Origin: Paenibacillus cymbidii
GTDB lineage: Bacteria; Bacillota; Bacilli; Paenibacillales; NBRC-103111
Direction: 5' to 3'
Length of the DNA: 64,000 bases
NCBI RefSeq assembly: GCF_004764705.1
Contig: NZ_SHLX01000005.1
Location: 248,001-312,000, forward strand
Both the position numbers and the translations under genes were made by a program. Shown here piece by piece: positions 1 to 8,527 of the stretch. Below the pieces are notes generated by a model, which saw only the letters and a list, made by a program, of their open reading frames with translations, had not been told where the DNA came from and did not search any database. Within the stretch, counting starts at the first letter, position 1, and each line of letters opens with the position of its first letter.

Positions 1-1019
1 ATCTCAAAAAACAAAGTAGGTCGGTCCACAAGCGGTTTTGTGAAAATTTGCAGGAGGTATCCCTCTTCGTCGCGGTCGACAAGAATGTTGTTTTCGCGCA
101 GCTTCTGCATGTCTTCGTCGATTGGGCCGACCCGACCGGTTAATGCTTCATAATAGCTGTCCGGCGTACGAAGGAACTCAATCCCGTTCGCACGCATCAT
201 CTGCACCGTTGCGATAATATCGTTGGTCAACAGGGCAACGTGCTGAACGCCAGGGCCGTTGTAAAATTCCAGGTATTCTTCAATCTGCGATTTGCGTCTG
301 CCGGCAGCCGGTTCATTGATCGGCATCTTGATGCGGCCGCCGTTAAACAGCACCTTCGACATCAAGGCGGAATATTCCGTGCTGATGTCTTTGTCGTCAT
401 AGTGGATCAAATCCTTAAAGCCCATGACGCGCTCGTAATAGGAAACCCATTCGTCCATTCGCTCTACATTGCCGACCACATGGTCGATCCCGATCAACCC
501 GGCATCCTGATGGGCAATGCCCCCTTCCGCAGCCTGGTATCCCGGGGCGAACGGACCTTGGTAATTTTTTCGTTCCACGATGGAATGAACCGTATCGCCA
601 TATGTGCCGATCATCGCTTTTTTAAAGGTTCCGTAGTCGTCCGAAAGTGTCTGGGGTTCCTGGATGGCATGCGCTCCGCGCGAAATCGCCTCGGCGTAAG
701 CCTTTTCAACATCGTCTACCCGGAACGCAATATCCTTTGCCCCTTCTCCATGCTTCTTGATAAAGGCCGCAATCGAATGGTCTTCCTGCAGCGCGCCGGA
801 AATAACGAAGCGTGCTTTCCGCTGCTCAAGCACATAAGAAACCTTGTCTCTCTGGCCGGTTTCCAATCCGGCATAAGCGATCACCTTGAAGCCAAACGCC
901 CGGCACAAGAAATAGACCGTATGCTTGGCATTTCCCACATAAAATTCAATATGATCAAAATCCTGAATCGGGAAAAAATCTTGCTGCTTCTCCGTCCTGT
1001 CAATCGCTTGTTTAGCCAT
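1..1019 (-). CDS. hpd: 4-hydroxyphenylpyruvate dioxygenase, 3' end beyond the window
   Basis: Converts 4-hydroxyphenylpyruvate to homogentisate in tyrosine catabolism, using Fe(II) in the cytoplasm. The gene reads leftward and runs off the edge; about 339 codons are present against 360-370 in the family, so only the extreme C-terminus is missing. Visible are the N-terminal vicinal-oxygen-chelate domain (FDHIEFYVGNA), the second domain with GIDHVVGNV (an iron-ligand His), and near the edge LLQIFTKP and RPTLFFEI, which carry the last iron ligand, Glu. The ATG at 1019 follows AGGAGG with 8 nt spacing. Any downstream homogentisate genes would lie outside the window. Confidence 0.95.
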   Translation of the reverse strand, partial: MAKQAIDRTEKQQDFFPIQDFDHIEFYVGNAKHTVYFLCRAFGFKVIAYAGLETGQRDKVSYVLEQRKARFVISGALQEDHSIAAFIKKHGEGAKDIAFRVDDVEKAYAEAISRGAHAIQEPQTLSDDYGTFKKAMIGTYGDTVHSIVERKNYQGPFAPGYQAAEGGIAHQDAGLIGIDHVVGNVERMDEWVSYYERVMGFKDLIHYDDKDISTEYSALMSKVLFNGGRIKMPINEPAAGRRKSQIEEYLEFYNGPGVQHVALLTNDIIATVQMMRANGIEFLRTPDSYYEALTGRVGPIDEDMQKLRENNILVDRDEEGYLLQIFTKPLVDRPTLFFE

Positions 1020-1063
1020 GTGCGGTTCCTCCTGGATATAAGTAGCCAACGTTCCTGATTGCC

Positions 1064-1092
1064 ATTATATTCAGGCTTCCGGTTTCCCGCAA
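1064..1092 (-). promoter_or_regulatory. probable sigma-A promoter of hpd
   Basis: On the minus strand TTGCGG (1087-1092), 17 nt, then a perfect TATAAT (1064-1069). It lies about 45 nt before the hpd start. Confidence 0.6.
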
Positions 1093-1235
1093 AAACGTGC
1101 AATGATGTGTGCAAGTGGCGACGCACTCACGCTTTAATGCGTTTACTTGCAGCGGCATGCCTTGCGGCAGCAGGCTTTTTCGTTATTTTTCTCTAAAAAT
1201 AACATCAGGCGATCCCCCCTGTCGAAGGACCGCCT

Positions 1236-1277
1236 GCAAAAAAATTTAAGGAGCAACTGCCTCGGCAGTTGCTCCTT
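1236..1277 (-). terminator. intrinsic terminator after the RibD/DHFR-like gene
   Basis: A perfect 14-bp inverted repeat (1248-1261 with 1264-1277) is followed on the minus strand by a T-rich run (AAATTTTTTT). A second, weaker stem (1207-1237) lies just beyond it. Confidence 0.75.
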
Positions 1278-1314
1278 ATAAACGATCGTGCCCATTAAGC
1301 CGCTGGGTCAACAA

Positions 1315-1845
1315 CTAAGCTGGAACATACGTCAACCTGATCGCCTGATCGCCAATTCGATCGCTTGCCACAAGGCGCAGCGGCGGCCGCGGACCGGCGA
1401 AGAACGGCTTGCCGTGACCCAGTACGACTGGATGGAGATAGAGCCGATACTCATCAACGAGACCGAGCTCCGTCAGACTGTGCGCCAACTCCGGCCCGGC
1501 AACTTCAATCACCCCTTCATGCTGAGCCTTCAGTCCACGTATGGCCGTTGCGAGGTCGCCCTCGATCAGAGAAGCGTTCGGACCGACGGACGTTAACGTC
1601 CTCGACACCACCCACTTCGGTTTGCTTTGCCACGCCGCTGCGTATTCCCGTTCCGACTCGTCCCATTCATCATGATCATCGTCCCAATACCGCATCGTCT
1701 CGTACATGCGGCGCCCGTACAGGCTGCCTGTCAGATCGCGCACATCGTCGATGAAATGACGGAATAACACGGGGTCGGGCTGAAACGCCATGTGGTCGAC
1801 GAAACCGTCCAGAGACTGGTTCAATGCGAAAACGATCTTTGCCAT
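1315..1845 (-). CDS. dihydrofolate reductase-family (RibD C-terminal domain) protein
   Basis: A 176-residue NADPH-type reductase-fold protein of the RibD_C/DHFR-like family, often annotated as dihydrofolate reductase family protein; the true substrate is unknown. Seen: N-terminal MAKIVFALNQSLDGFVD, a GRRMYETMRYW segment typical of the family, KWVVSRTL, and the VYLHPVVLG-type C-terminal strand (here YLHPVVLGHGKPFF). The open frame extends 25 codons further upstream, but ATG 1845 is preceded by GGGAGGAG and matches where family members begin. It appears to be a single-gene unit closed by the terminator at 1236-1277. Confidence 0.8.
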   Translation of the reverse strand: MAKIVFALNQSLDGFVDHMAFQPDPVLFRHFIDDVRDLTGSLYGRRMYETMRYWDDDHDEWDESEREYAAAWQSKPKWVVSRTLTSVGPNASLIEGDLATAIRGLKAQHEGVIEVAGPELAHSLTELGLVDEYRLYLHPVVLGHGKPFFAGPRPPLRLVASDRIGDQAIRLTYVPA

Positions 1846-1973
1846 GCGACCGACTCTCCTCCCTGGGTTTCTCTTACATTCATCATCAGGCTTACGCGTT
1901 CCATTTGTAGCCTCCTTCATGTCTGCATGTTATCTCTAGTTTATCGAAGGAGGGTAAATTAAACAATACTGCC

Positions 1974-2315
1974 TCATAGAGTGCTTGAAGCTTGAACCAG
2001 AAGATCGGCAAGGAGACCGTAATCGGGAGTATCCTCTTTTCGAATTTTTAGCCATTTCCTCTCGTCCGGCCCTTCAAATCCTTTTGGAAACGTAAGGCCG
2101 GAAGTATTCATGATCATGAATGCAATGGCATCTTTCGACGGCGATATAACCGCTGCATAATGTCCATCTTTCAGGAAGTGGGGCTTCTTGTATTGAATGC
2201 GTTCTTCGGCTTCCGGAATAACCTGATGTACCATCTGGCGCAGTTGGTTACTGACCTCGATTTGCCATGGTTGACTTAGGCTCTCGATAAATGCGGAAAC
2301 TTCCTGATTCATCAT
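1974..2315 (-). CDS. DUF1801 domain protein
   Basis: A 113-residue cytoplasmic protein of the DUF1801 (YdhG-like) family, whose biochemical role is not established. The core pattern is visible: VHQVIPEAEERIQYKKP, then FLKDGHYAAVISPSKDAIAFMIM. AAGGAG overlaps the end of the upstream TetR gene and precedes tandem ATGs at 2315 and 2312. The gap to the TetR stop is only 2 nt, so the two are probably one transcript and DUF1801 expression is likely under that regulator. Confidence 0.75.
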   Translation of the reverse strand: MMNQEVSAFIESLSQPWQIEVSNQLRQMVHQVIPEAEERIQYKKPHFLKDGHYAAVISPSKDAIAFMIMNTSGLTFPKGFEGPDERKWLKIRKEDTPDYGLLADLLVQASSTL

Positions 2316-2317
2316 TG

Positions 2318-2935
2318 CTATTTCAGCTCCTTATCACAGTTAGTGTTGGACAGAGTCAGAGACCTGACGAAGATTTTCACATTCTCTTCTATGAACTGAT
2401 CGAGACTGATACCTGGATAATTGTTACCCGCTTCCAAATCGTTAATGAATGTGCCGTATTGAGCCATCATGAATGTAAACGCCTGCATAGTGGGGTTCGC
2501 ACAAGCTATTTTGCCTTTGTCGCTCATTTCAACGAAGTAATCTGTCAGAAACATCAGCAATTGCCGAGGATGTTGCAGTCGACGTTCTTTAAATCCGGGG
2601 ATATGGACCTCATCCTTTAAGGCGATCAGAATCAGCTTGCGGTCTCGGTTCATGATGTCATGATATTTTTTGCTGATGGCTAGCAGGTCGACTTCTAACT
2701 CCCATACAATCTGCTCGTTGAAGAGTACTCGCATCTCTTCGGCATACTGAAATCGTTCAAGGGCGGCTTCCAGCAAATTCTGCTTGCTGCCGAAATGTCG
2801 AAAAAGCGTCTTTTCGCTTAAATCGGCCGATGAGGCGATTTCCTCCGTCGTGACGCCATGGTAGCCTTTCTCCGAAATCAGGTCGATCGCAGCCCGTAAC
2901 AATTTCTCTGCGCTCCCTTGCTTATTTTGACGCAT
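2318..2935 (-). CDS. TetR family transcriptional regulator
   Basis: A 205-residue regulator. The N-terminal HTH (about residues 10-55) is clear: KLLRAAIDLISEKGYHG, then TTEEIASSADLSEKTLFRHFGSK. The C-terminal ligand domain is unassigned. A TTG two codons upstream is possible, but AAAGGTAG sits at a better distance from ATG 2935. It is followed after 2 nt by the DUF1801 gene and preceded by a near-perfect operator (2969-2986), suggesting autorepression of a two-gene operon. Confidence 0.85.
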   Translation of the reverse strand: MRQNKQGSAEKLLRAAIDLISEKGYHGVTTEEIASSADLSEKTLFRHFGSKQNLLEAALERFQYAEEMRVLFNEQIVWELEVDLLAISKKYHDIMNRDRKLILIALKDEVHIPGFKERRLQHPRQLLMFLTDYFVEMSDKGKIACANPTMQAFTFMMAQYGTFINDLEAGNNYPGISLDQFIEENVKIFVRSLTLSNTNCDKELK

Positions 2936-2956
2936 GATCAACTACCTTTCTGCAGA

Positions 2957-2986
2957 TTATAAATTGTCTGTCAGTGGTGACTGACA
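2957..2986 (-). promoter_or_regulatory. TetR operator and promoter of the TetR-DUF1801 operon
   Basis: An 18-bp perfect inverted repeat TGTCAGT-GGTG-ACTGACA lies at 2969-2986, directly upstream (minus strand) of a TATAAT box near 2957-2962. A repressor bound there would cover the -35/spacer region. Assignment to this TetR is inferred from position. Confidence 0.6.
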
Positions 2987-3099
2987 TTATCTTATTCCAA
3001 AGTTAACCTGCCGTCAAGACGCCTGCACCTCTTTTTGTTTCCCGCCAGATTATCTGGCGTTGTAACTAACCTCCCCGATAGCTCAATGATGCCCGTTTT

Positions 3100-3152
3100 C
3101 TTCGTTCCCGGAGGAACCGTCAGCTCATGACAAACTGCACCGCGGGATGATC
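3100..3152 (-). pseudogene. relic of an alpha-L-rhamnosidase (GH78) gene
   Basis: Two blocks match the intact GH78 gene of this window: 3100-3123 equals 34887-34910 (24 of 24 nt) and 3126-3152 matches 34998-35024 (26 of 27). In the intact gene the blocks are 87 nt apart; here only 2 nt separate them. The surrounding 2990-3260 has no recognisable gene. It looks like a decayed, internally deleted fragment of a GH78 paralogue. Confidence 0.6.
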
Positions 3153-3341
3153 TGCTCGCCGATCGCCGCTTTACTGTAACGACGGACTCCTCGCCCGACT
3201 TGTCCGCCTTATTGGCGGAAAGCTCGTGCAAACCGGTTAAATTCTTCTAAGTAAAAAACATATTTGTCCCGTCGCGGCATTCTTTCGGCCGATGTTAGAC
3301 TGAAAGTTGACATAGCCGTTGAAGGAGTGAGTACAGCCCGC

Positions 3342-4547
3342 ATGAACAAAATAATAATCACCGTAGGCATAGAAGCCGGCGATTTGACCGGTCGAGCGAA
3401 TTTGGCCATTCAAGCGGCGATCGATTACGCGGCTCAATTGGGCGGAGGGACCGTCCGGATCGGCCCCGGCGCATTCCGCTTGGACAGTACCCTCCATCTG
3501 CGTTCCCGTGTAACGCTGGAAGGGGTGCCCGGACAGACGTTCCTCCATCAAGGAGAGGAACGGTCATCGGAGCTTGCGGCCGACGCCGATCTGCATGAAT
3601 CGCAAGTAACGGTGAAGAACCCCGATCCGTTCGCGATCGGTCAAACCGTTACCATACGCAAGGCGTCCGCAAGCATGGGCTTCGGCGACACGGCGGCCGT
3701 TATCACCGGCAAGTCAGGCAGCATCTTGTATTTTGATCGCGAGCTTCATTCCACCGTCCTCGTCACCGACGGGGGGATCGTCACCACCCAGGCTTCCGTA
3801 ATCAGCGGGATCGGCTGCGAGGACGTGCACATACGCCACTTGATTGTTGAAGGCAATCCGCACAATCGGACGTTCGCGGAGGGCTGCCGGAACGGAGGCA
3901 TCTATTTGTATGGCGCCCGGCAGGTCGTCATGGAGGACTGTACGATCCGAAACTACAACGGAGACGGAATCAGCTATCAGCATTGCTCCGATATTCATGT
4001 CATCGATTGCGACAGCGTCTGCAACCGGGGCAAAGGGATTCATCCCGGAAGCGGCACTTCCGGCACGCAGATCCGGGGAAGCCGTTTCCTGGACAACGGC
4101 ATGGACGGTATTTTCCTGTGCTGGAGAGTGCAGAACAGCGTCGTCGAACATTGCAAAGCGATCGGCAACGCGATGAGCGGTCTGTCGATCGGACATAAGG
4201 ATACGCACAACGTGATCCGGCATAACGACTTTTCCGACAATCGGTATTACGGCATTTTCTTCCGGAACGAGCCGGAGCCGTCTTCCGCCAGCTACAATCG
4301 GGTCGAAAGCAACATCTTGATGGATAACGGCTCGGAAAATATGGGGTTCGTAGGCATCCGATTCCGCGGCTACACCCACGACGTAGAACTGGCGGCGAAC
4401 CGGATCGGGTTCACCCGAACGTCGCAGGAGCGCACGATCGGCATTTGTCTCGAGGAACACACATACGATATCCGGATGGAAAACAACGAGTTCGTCAACT
4501 GCGGCTTGAAGATTCATTCGCACTGGTTCCCCGAAAACCCGGCGTAG
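3342..4547 (+). CDS. right-handed beta-helix repeat protein (pectate-lyase-like fold)
   Basis: About 401 residues. It begins with an N-terminal cap typical of Pectate_lyase_3/GH28-related proteins (NLAIQAAIDYAAQLGGGTVRIGPG), followed by many short beta-helix coils (EDCTIRNYNGDGISYQH, GSRFLDNGMDGIFL, ENNEFVNCGL). No signal peptide or lipobox is visible, so a cytoplasmic location is possible. No catalytic residues can be assigned. ATG 3342 is preceded by AAGGAG at a longish 14 nt; the frame is open to 3264 but that extension does not resemble the fold. It is isolated on the plus strand between two terminators. Confidence 0.75.
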   Translation: MNKIIITVGIEAGDLTGRANLAIQAAIDYAAQLGGGTVRIGPGAFRLDSTLHLRSRVTLEGVPGQTFLHQGEERSSELAADADLHESQVTVKNPDPFAIGQTVTIRKASASMGFGDTAAVITGKSGSILYFDRELHSTVLVTDGGIVTTQASVISGIGCEDVHIRHLIVEGNPHNRTFAEGCRNGGIYLYGARQVVMEDCTIRNYNGDGISYQHCSDIHVIDCDSVCNRGKGIHPGSGTSGTQIRGSRFLDNGMDGIFLCWRVQNSVVEHCKAIGNAMSGLSIGHKDTHNVIRHNDFSDNRYYGIFFRNEPEPSSASYNRVESNILMDNGSENMGFVGIRFRGYTHDVELAANRIGFTRTSQERTIGICLEEHTYDIRMENNEFVNCGLKIHSHWFPENPA

Positions 4548-4566
4548 CGCAAACTCCCTTTCATTC

Positions 4567-4596
4567 AAAAAACCTTAGGATTCCTAAGGTTTTTTT
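4567..4596. terminator. bidirectional terminator
   Basis: A-run, perfect stem AAACCTTAGGA/TCCTAAGGTTT and T-run, just after the beta-helix gene stop at 4547. Confidence 0.85.
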
Positions 4597-4642
4597 GCTG
4601 CAATAGAGCAAAATATGAGAAATCCGGTATCGACGTAAAATA

Positions 4643-4672
4643 GCCGGCGCCTCCCGGTGGATTGGCGCCGGC
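4643..4672 (-). terminator. terminator of the lipoprotein/ABC operon
   Basis: Perfect GC-rich arms GCCGGCGCC/GGCGCCGGC, followed on the minus strand by a T-rich stretch (TATTTTA). It lies 8 nt beyond the solute-binding protein stop. Confidence 0.7.
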
Positions 4673-4679
4673 CTTGCTT

Positions 4680-6383
4680 TTACTTCTTGACCGATTTGAG
4701 ATAATCCTGGTAGATGGCTGTGACATCTTGGTTTTGTTTGTCGAGGCCCTTGTCCTTGAGCGTCTTCTGAAGATCCGCCCAGATGCCGTCCAGCTTGGAA
4801 GCGTCATTCTCGAAAATAAACTTCGGAAGCGCCTTGCCCCACTCCGCAATCGCCTCGGTGTTGTACTTCGTGATTTCCGGCGTCCATTTCGCAATCGTCG
4901 GAGCGAACTGATAATCCTTCTCCGTACCTTTAACCAGCAGATCGGACATGGTCTTCGCATTGTATTTCGCAAGCGTATCGACTTGCGTCTTGTTCATGTT
5001 TTTCGCAATCCAGCTTTCCGAGTTCGACCACAGCGCAAAATCGCCGTCCGACAACGTGAAGCCGGATGCATAGGGGGCCGACATCGGACGTGCGTAGCCG
5101 ACACCGAGATCTTCATAGAAAGTGTCCGGATGGTCTTTCGTTTGCTGAACGAACCAGTCTGTCACAACGCGCTTGCCGTTTTCAACCTTGTAATACTTGC
5201 CTTCGATACCCCAACCAACGAGGATCTGATTTTCCAGCTTGAACATGTCGTCATAGAACTGAATGATCCGAACGGGATCCTTCGCGTTCTTCGTGATTGA
5301 CAGCCACATGTCGCCGCCGCGGTTCGCGAACGTGCTTGGCTTCACATTCATCTTGGTTTTACCTGGAGCGACGATGTCGAACGAAATGTAAGAGCGGTCC
5401 TCCATCCCGTTCTTTGCCAGCGTATTGGTACAGCCGGTTCCGCCGAATACGACAAGCACCCGACCCTGGTTGCATTTCGCGGTGAACTGCTCCTGCGTTT
5501 GTACAAGCGATTCCGGATCGAACAGACCCGCTTTGTTGATCTTATTAAAGAACTTGAACGCATCTGTATAGCCTGGCTCGAAGAAGCGCAGTCTGGCATT
5601 ATTCTGATCGTCTACGAAATATTGCGCTGTCGTCGGGAAGCCGGCGTAGGAACGGGCTGCCGTGTCAAACACGTTGTAAAGCGCGTTCGCTGCGCCAAAG
5701 TTCGAGAAGCCGATCGTCTTGCCGCCGCCGATTTCCGGATTTTTTTTCATATAGTTCGACACAAAAGTTTCGACATCTTCCAGCGTTTTGATCTGCGGGT
5801 AGCCGGCGTCCTTCAGGACGGCAGCCTGAATCGAGACCCAGCCGGTCTGGTTGAGACTGACGACCTTCTGCGTCGGCGGCGGAAGCAGGCCGTAAATTTT
5901 GCCGTCCGACCATTGGAGGGAGGACAGGTCGTTGTTATACGCTTTCATAATGTTAGGCGCGTTCTGTTTGATGAGGTCGGTCAAATCGAGAACTGCTTTC
6001 GCGGTGACATACGATTGCAGCGTATTGTCGTGAATGTTCACGACCTCGGGAAAATCGCCGGCTGCAAGCCATACGTTCATCTTCGTGCGGAAGTCGCCTG
6101 TAATGATGTCCCACTTGATCGTTGCGCCCGTGCGCTTCGTAATTTCTTGCGCCACTTCACTCGTCCAGTTGATGTTCGGGTTATCCGTGTTCATCGTGAA
6201 CGTAAAAGGCGATCTTGTCGGCTTTGCCGACGGGGCGGTGGATGCAGCGGTCGAGGCGGATGGCGACGGCGACGATGAAGTCGTTGAACCGCTGCCCGAA
6301 TTGTTCTTGGAGCAGGCGGTCAATGCAAGGCTGCCGATCAGCAAAACGGCGGTAACGATGGTAAAGCTTTTCTTTTTCCACAT
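4680..6383 (-). CDS. extracellular sugar-binding lipoprotein of an Lpl-type ABC importer
   Basis: A 567-residue solute-binding lipoprotein. It has a positively charged start (MWKKK), a hydrophobic segment and lipobox LTAC with Cys24, then a Ser/Thr/Pro-rich linker to about residue 55. The rest resembles the large LplA/YtcQ-type binding proteins of Paenibacillus (TFTMNTDNPNINWTSEVAQ, RGGDMWLSITKNAKDP). GGAGG precedes ATG 6383. It is the last gene after two permeases; the substrate is probably an oligosaccharide but cannot be read from sequence. No ATPase lies in the operon, as is usual where a shared MsmX-type ATPase is used. Confidence 0.88.
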   Translation of the reverse strand: MWKKKSFTIVTAVLLIGSLALTACSKNNSGSGSTTSSSPSPSASTAASTAPSAKPTRSPFTFTMNTDNPNINWTSEVAQEITKRTGATIKWDIITGDFRTKMNVWLAAGDFPEVVNIHDNTLQSYVTAKAVLDLTDLIKQNAPNIMKAYNNDLSSLQWSDGKIYGLLPPPTQKVVSLNQTGWVSIQAAVLKDAGYPQIKTLEDVETFVSNYMKKNPEIGGGKTIGFSNFGAANALYNVFDTAARSYAGFPTTAQYFVDDQNNARLRFFEPGYTDAFKFFNKINKAGLFDPESLVQTQEQFTAKCNQGRVLVVFGGTGCTNTLAKNGMEDRSYISFDIVAPGKTKMNVKPSTFANRGGDMWLSITKNAKDPVRIIQFYDDMFKLENQILVGWGIEGKYYKVENGKRVVTDWFVQQTKDHPDTFYEDLGVGYARPMSAPYASGFTLSDGDFALWSNSESWIAKNMNKTQVDTLAKYNAKTMSDLLVKGTEKDYQFAPTIAKWTPEITKYNTEAIAEWGKALPKFIFENDASKLDGIWADLQKTLKDKGLDKQNQDVTAIYQDYLKSVKK

Positions 6384-6508
6384 TCTGTTGCGACCTCCAC
6401 TTCATGATGGTTCGATTTATTTCAGGCGGCAACCGTCTTATCACCGGTTTGCGGAAGCTGCCGTGAAATCAAGAAATCGGAAAATCGGTCAACTAGAAAA
6501 TCTTGCAG

Positions 6509-7399
6509 TCAATCCTTCATCGCCCCTAGCGTCATGCCCTTTACGAAATATTTTTGCAGGAACGGATAAACGAGAAGGATGGGGACGGTGACCAATATGG
6601 TTAAGGTCGATTTGATCGTGGTCGGCGATATAACGCGACGAATGTTTTCGTTGTTATCGTCCGTGCCCGAGTTCGCTGCCGTTTCTACGGTTTGAATCAT
6701 TTTCTGCAGCTCGTACTGCAGCACCGCCAGCTTTTCGTTGCGGCTGTTGTATAAGTAGTTGTCAAACCACTGGTTCCACTCGCTAACGGCTACATATAAT
6801 GCGATCGTCGCCACAACAGGCAGACTGATTCGCAGGATAATGGAGGTGTAGATTCGAAAATCGTTGGCCCCGTCGATGTAAGCGGATTCAACCAACCCCT
6901 CGGGCAGCTGCTCGAAAAACGTTCGCATGACGAATACATAGAAGGCGCTTACGATGCCCGGAATGATATAGACGGCGAACGTATTCATTAAATGGAGGTT
7001 TTTGATCAGCAGGTAAGTAGGGATCAAGCCTCCGCTCACATAAATGGTTACCACAAGAATAAAGCTGAACAGCTTCCGGAACATGAACAGCTTGCGGCTG
7101 AGCACATAAGCCAACATCCCGTTGAAGTAGACGGAGATCACGGTTCCGATCACGGTTCGCGTCACAGAGTTGAGCGTAGCCCGCGCCAGTCTATCGTTCT
7201 GAAAGACGTATGCGTAGTTTTCAAACGTAAATTTCCGCGGCCACAGGTATAACCCGCCCTTGAGCGCGTCCGTCGTCTCGTTCAGCGAGATGATTAGCAA
7301 ATAGATGAACGGGTAGATGGTGGAGATAGCGGCCACGGTCAATATCGCGTATAAAAACACATCAACGATACGTTCTCCCGCAGTTCGATGATGCAGCAT
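6509..7399 (-). CDS. ABC transporter permease, LplC/YtcP type
   Basis: A 296-residue membrane permease with six predicted helices (TVAAISTIYPFIYLLIISLN at the first). It carries the EAA-type loop EQLPEGLVESAYIDGANDFRIY and the terminal KYFVKGMTLGAMKD typical of LplC/YtcP proteins. ATG 7399 follows GGAGAG; the longer open frame to 7462 would overlap the upstream gene. It lies 19 nt after the companion permease and works with it and the lipoprotein at 4680-6383. Confidence 0.9.
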   Translation of the reverse strand: MLHHRTAGERIVDVFLYAILTVAAISTIYPFIYLLIISLNETTDALKGGLYLWPRKFTFENYAYVFQNDRLARATLNSVTRTVIGTVISVYFNGMLAYVLSRKLFMFRKLFSFILVVTIYVSGGLIPTYLLIKNLHLMNTFAVYIIPGIVSAFYVFVMRTFFEQLPEGLVESAYIDGANDFRIYTSIILRISLPVVATIALYVAVSEWNQWFDNYLYNSRNEKLAVLQYELQKMIQTVETAANSGTDDNNENIRRVISPTTIKSTLTILVTVPILLVYPFLQKYFVKGMTLGAMKD

Positions 7400-7418
7400 A
7401 GCGGATTCTCTCCATTCG

Positions 7419-8393
7419 TTAAAAGAGGTTGGCTTGATAGCGCCTTGCGATCGAATTGACAATCAGGACAAGTGTCATACTGACGACGGAGTTGAAAATG
7501 CCGACTGCCGTTCCGAACGAAAAGTCTCCTCCGTTAAGCCCCAAGCGCAGCGCAAGGATCGAGATGACCTCCGAATATTCTGCGTTGATGACATTGCCGA
7601 GCAGGAACTGCGATTCGAAACCGCCGGTCACCAGGTTCCCGATGCCGAGAATCAAGAGCAGGATGACGGTCGGCATAATCGACGGAAGGATGATGAATGT
7701 AACACGCTGCCAGCGGCTGGCGCCGTCGACCTGCGCTGCATCGTACAGGCTTGGATCGATTCCCGATATCGCGGCCAAATAAAGGATGGCGCTCCAGCCG
7801 AAGCCTTTCCACGTGATAATGATTGTATGCAGCACCCAGAACCAGGTCGGTTTGCCGAAGAAAAAGATGCCTTTGTCGATGATGCCCATTTTGATCAGCA
7901 GCGTGTTGATCAGTCCGTCGTCAGGCGAAAGCAGCATGACGAAAATGTTGGCGACGACGACCATGGAAACGAAATGCGGCAGATAGGTCATCGTTTGCAC
8001 GATGCGGACGAACGACTTGCTGCGCAGCTCGCTCAAGATGACTGCCAGTCCGATCGCCGTTACCGTGCCTGCTACCAGCTGCATCGTGTTCATCGCGAAG
8101 TTGTTGCGTAAATCTTTTATAAAATCGTCGTGTTCAAGCAACGCCTTGAAATGCTTGAGCCCCACCCACTTGGCATCCCATAGGCTGAGCCCGATATTAT
8201 AATCCTTAAAGGCCATCAGCCAGCCCCATAACGGGACGAATTGGAACAGGATCAGGTGCAGCATAATCGGAACGGACATCCATAATAAAAGATGCTGCCT
8301 CTTGACCCGTTTCCATACGACAGACCATCGGCTGGCCTTAATTGGCTTGACGGACTTCATTGAATCCGCATTCACGGCAACGTTACTGTTCAC
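7419..8393 (-). CDS. ABC transporter permease, LplB/YteP type
   Basis: A 324-residue permease starting at GTG 8393 after GGAGGAG. It has a cytoplasmic N-terminus, about six helices (LLLWMSVPIMLHLILFQFVP first) and the coupling motif DPSLYDAAQVDGASRWQRV. It is the first gene of a three-gene transporter unit (permease, permease, lipoprotein). A 126-nt gap with its own putative promoter element separates it from the sensor kinase gene upstream, so the transporter is probably expressed from that promoter under the adjacent two-component system. Confidence 0.9.
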   Translation of the reverse strand: MNSNVAVNADSMKSVKPIKASRWSVVWKRVKRQHLLLWMSVPIMLHLILFQFVPLWGWLMAFKDYNIGLSLWDAKWVGLKHFKALLEHDDFIKDLRNNFAMNTMQLVAGTVTAIGLAVILSELRSKSFVRIVQTMTYLPHFVSMVVVANIFVMLLSPDDGLINTLLIKMGIIDKGIFFFGKPTWFWVLHTIIITWKGFGWSAILYLAAISGIDPSLYDAAQVDGASRWQRVTFIILPSIMPTVILLLILGIGNLVTGGFESQFLLGNVINAEYSEVISILALRLGLNGGDFSFGTAVGIFNSVVSMTLVLIVNSIARRYQANLF

Positions 8394-8468
8394 TCCGATT
8401 CTCCTCCGTCTGGTTTGTTTCCATTATATCGCCTGGCCTATTCCGCTTTGTATTGCGCAAAGTTGTTC

Positions 8469-8491
8469 TTTACTGAGGGAATATTAAACGG
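8469..8491 (-). promoter_or_regulatory. putative activator site, copy 1 (transporter promoter)
   Basis: A degenerate copy of an element also found at 18045-18067 and 26857-26879; about 14 of 20 positions are shared, including TACTGAGG on the plus strand. It lies 76 nt before the permease start. It is the weakest of the three copies. Confidence 0.4.
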
Positions 8492-8504
8492 ATTCAAAAC
8501 AAAA

Positions 8505-8527
8505 GCACCTGACATTCATTCAGGTGC
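8505..8527 (-). terminator. terminator overlapping the sensor kinase stop codon
   Basis: Arms GCACCTGA/TCAGGTGC with a 7-nt loop, followed on the minus strand by TTTTGTTTTG. The stop codon of the kinase gene (8520-8522) lies inside the hairpin. Confidence 0.7.
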
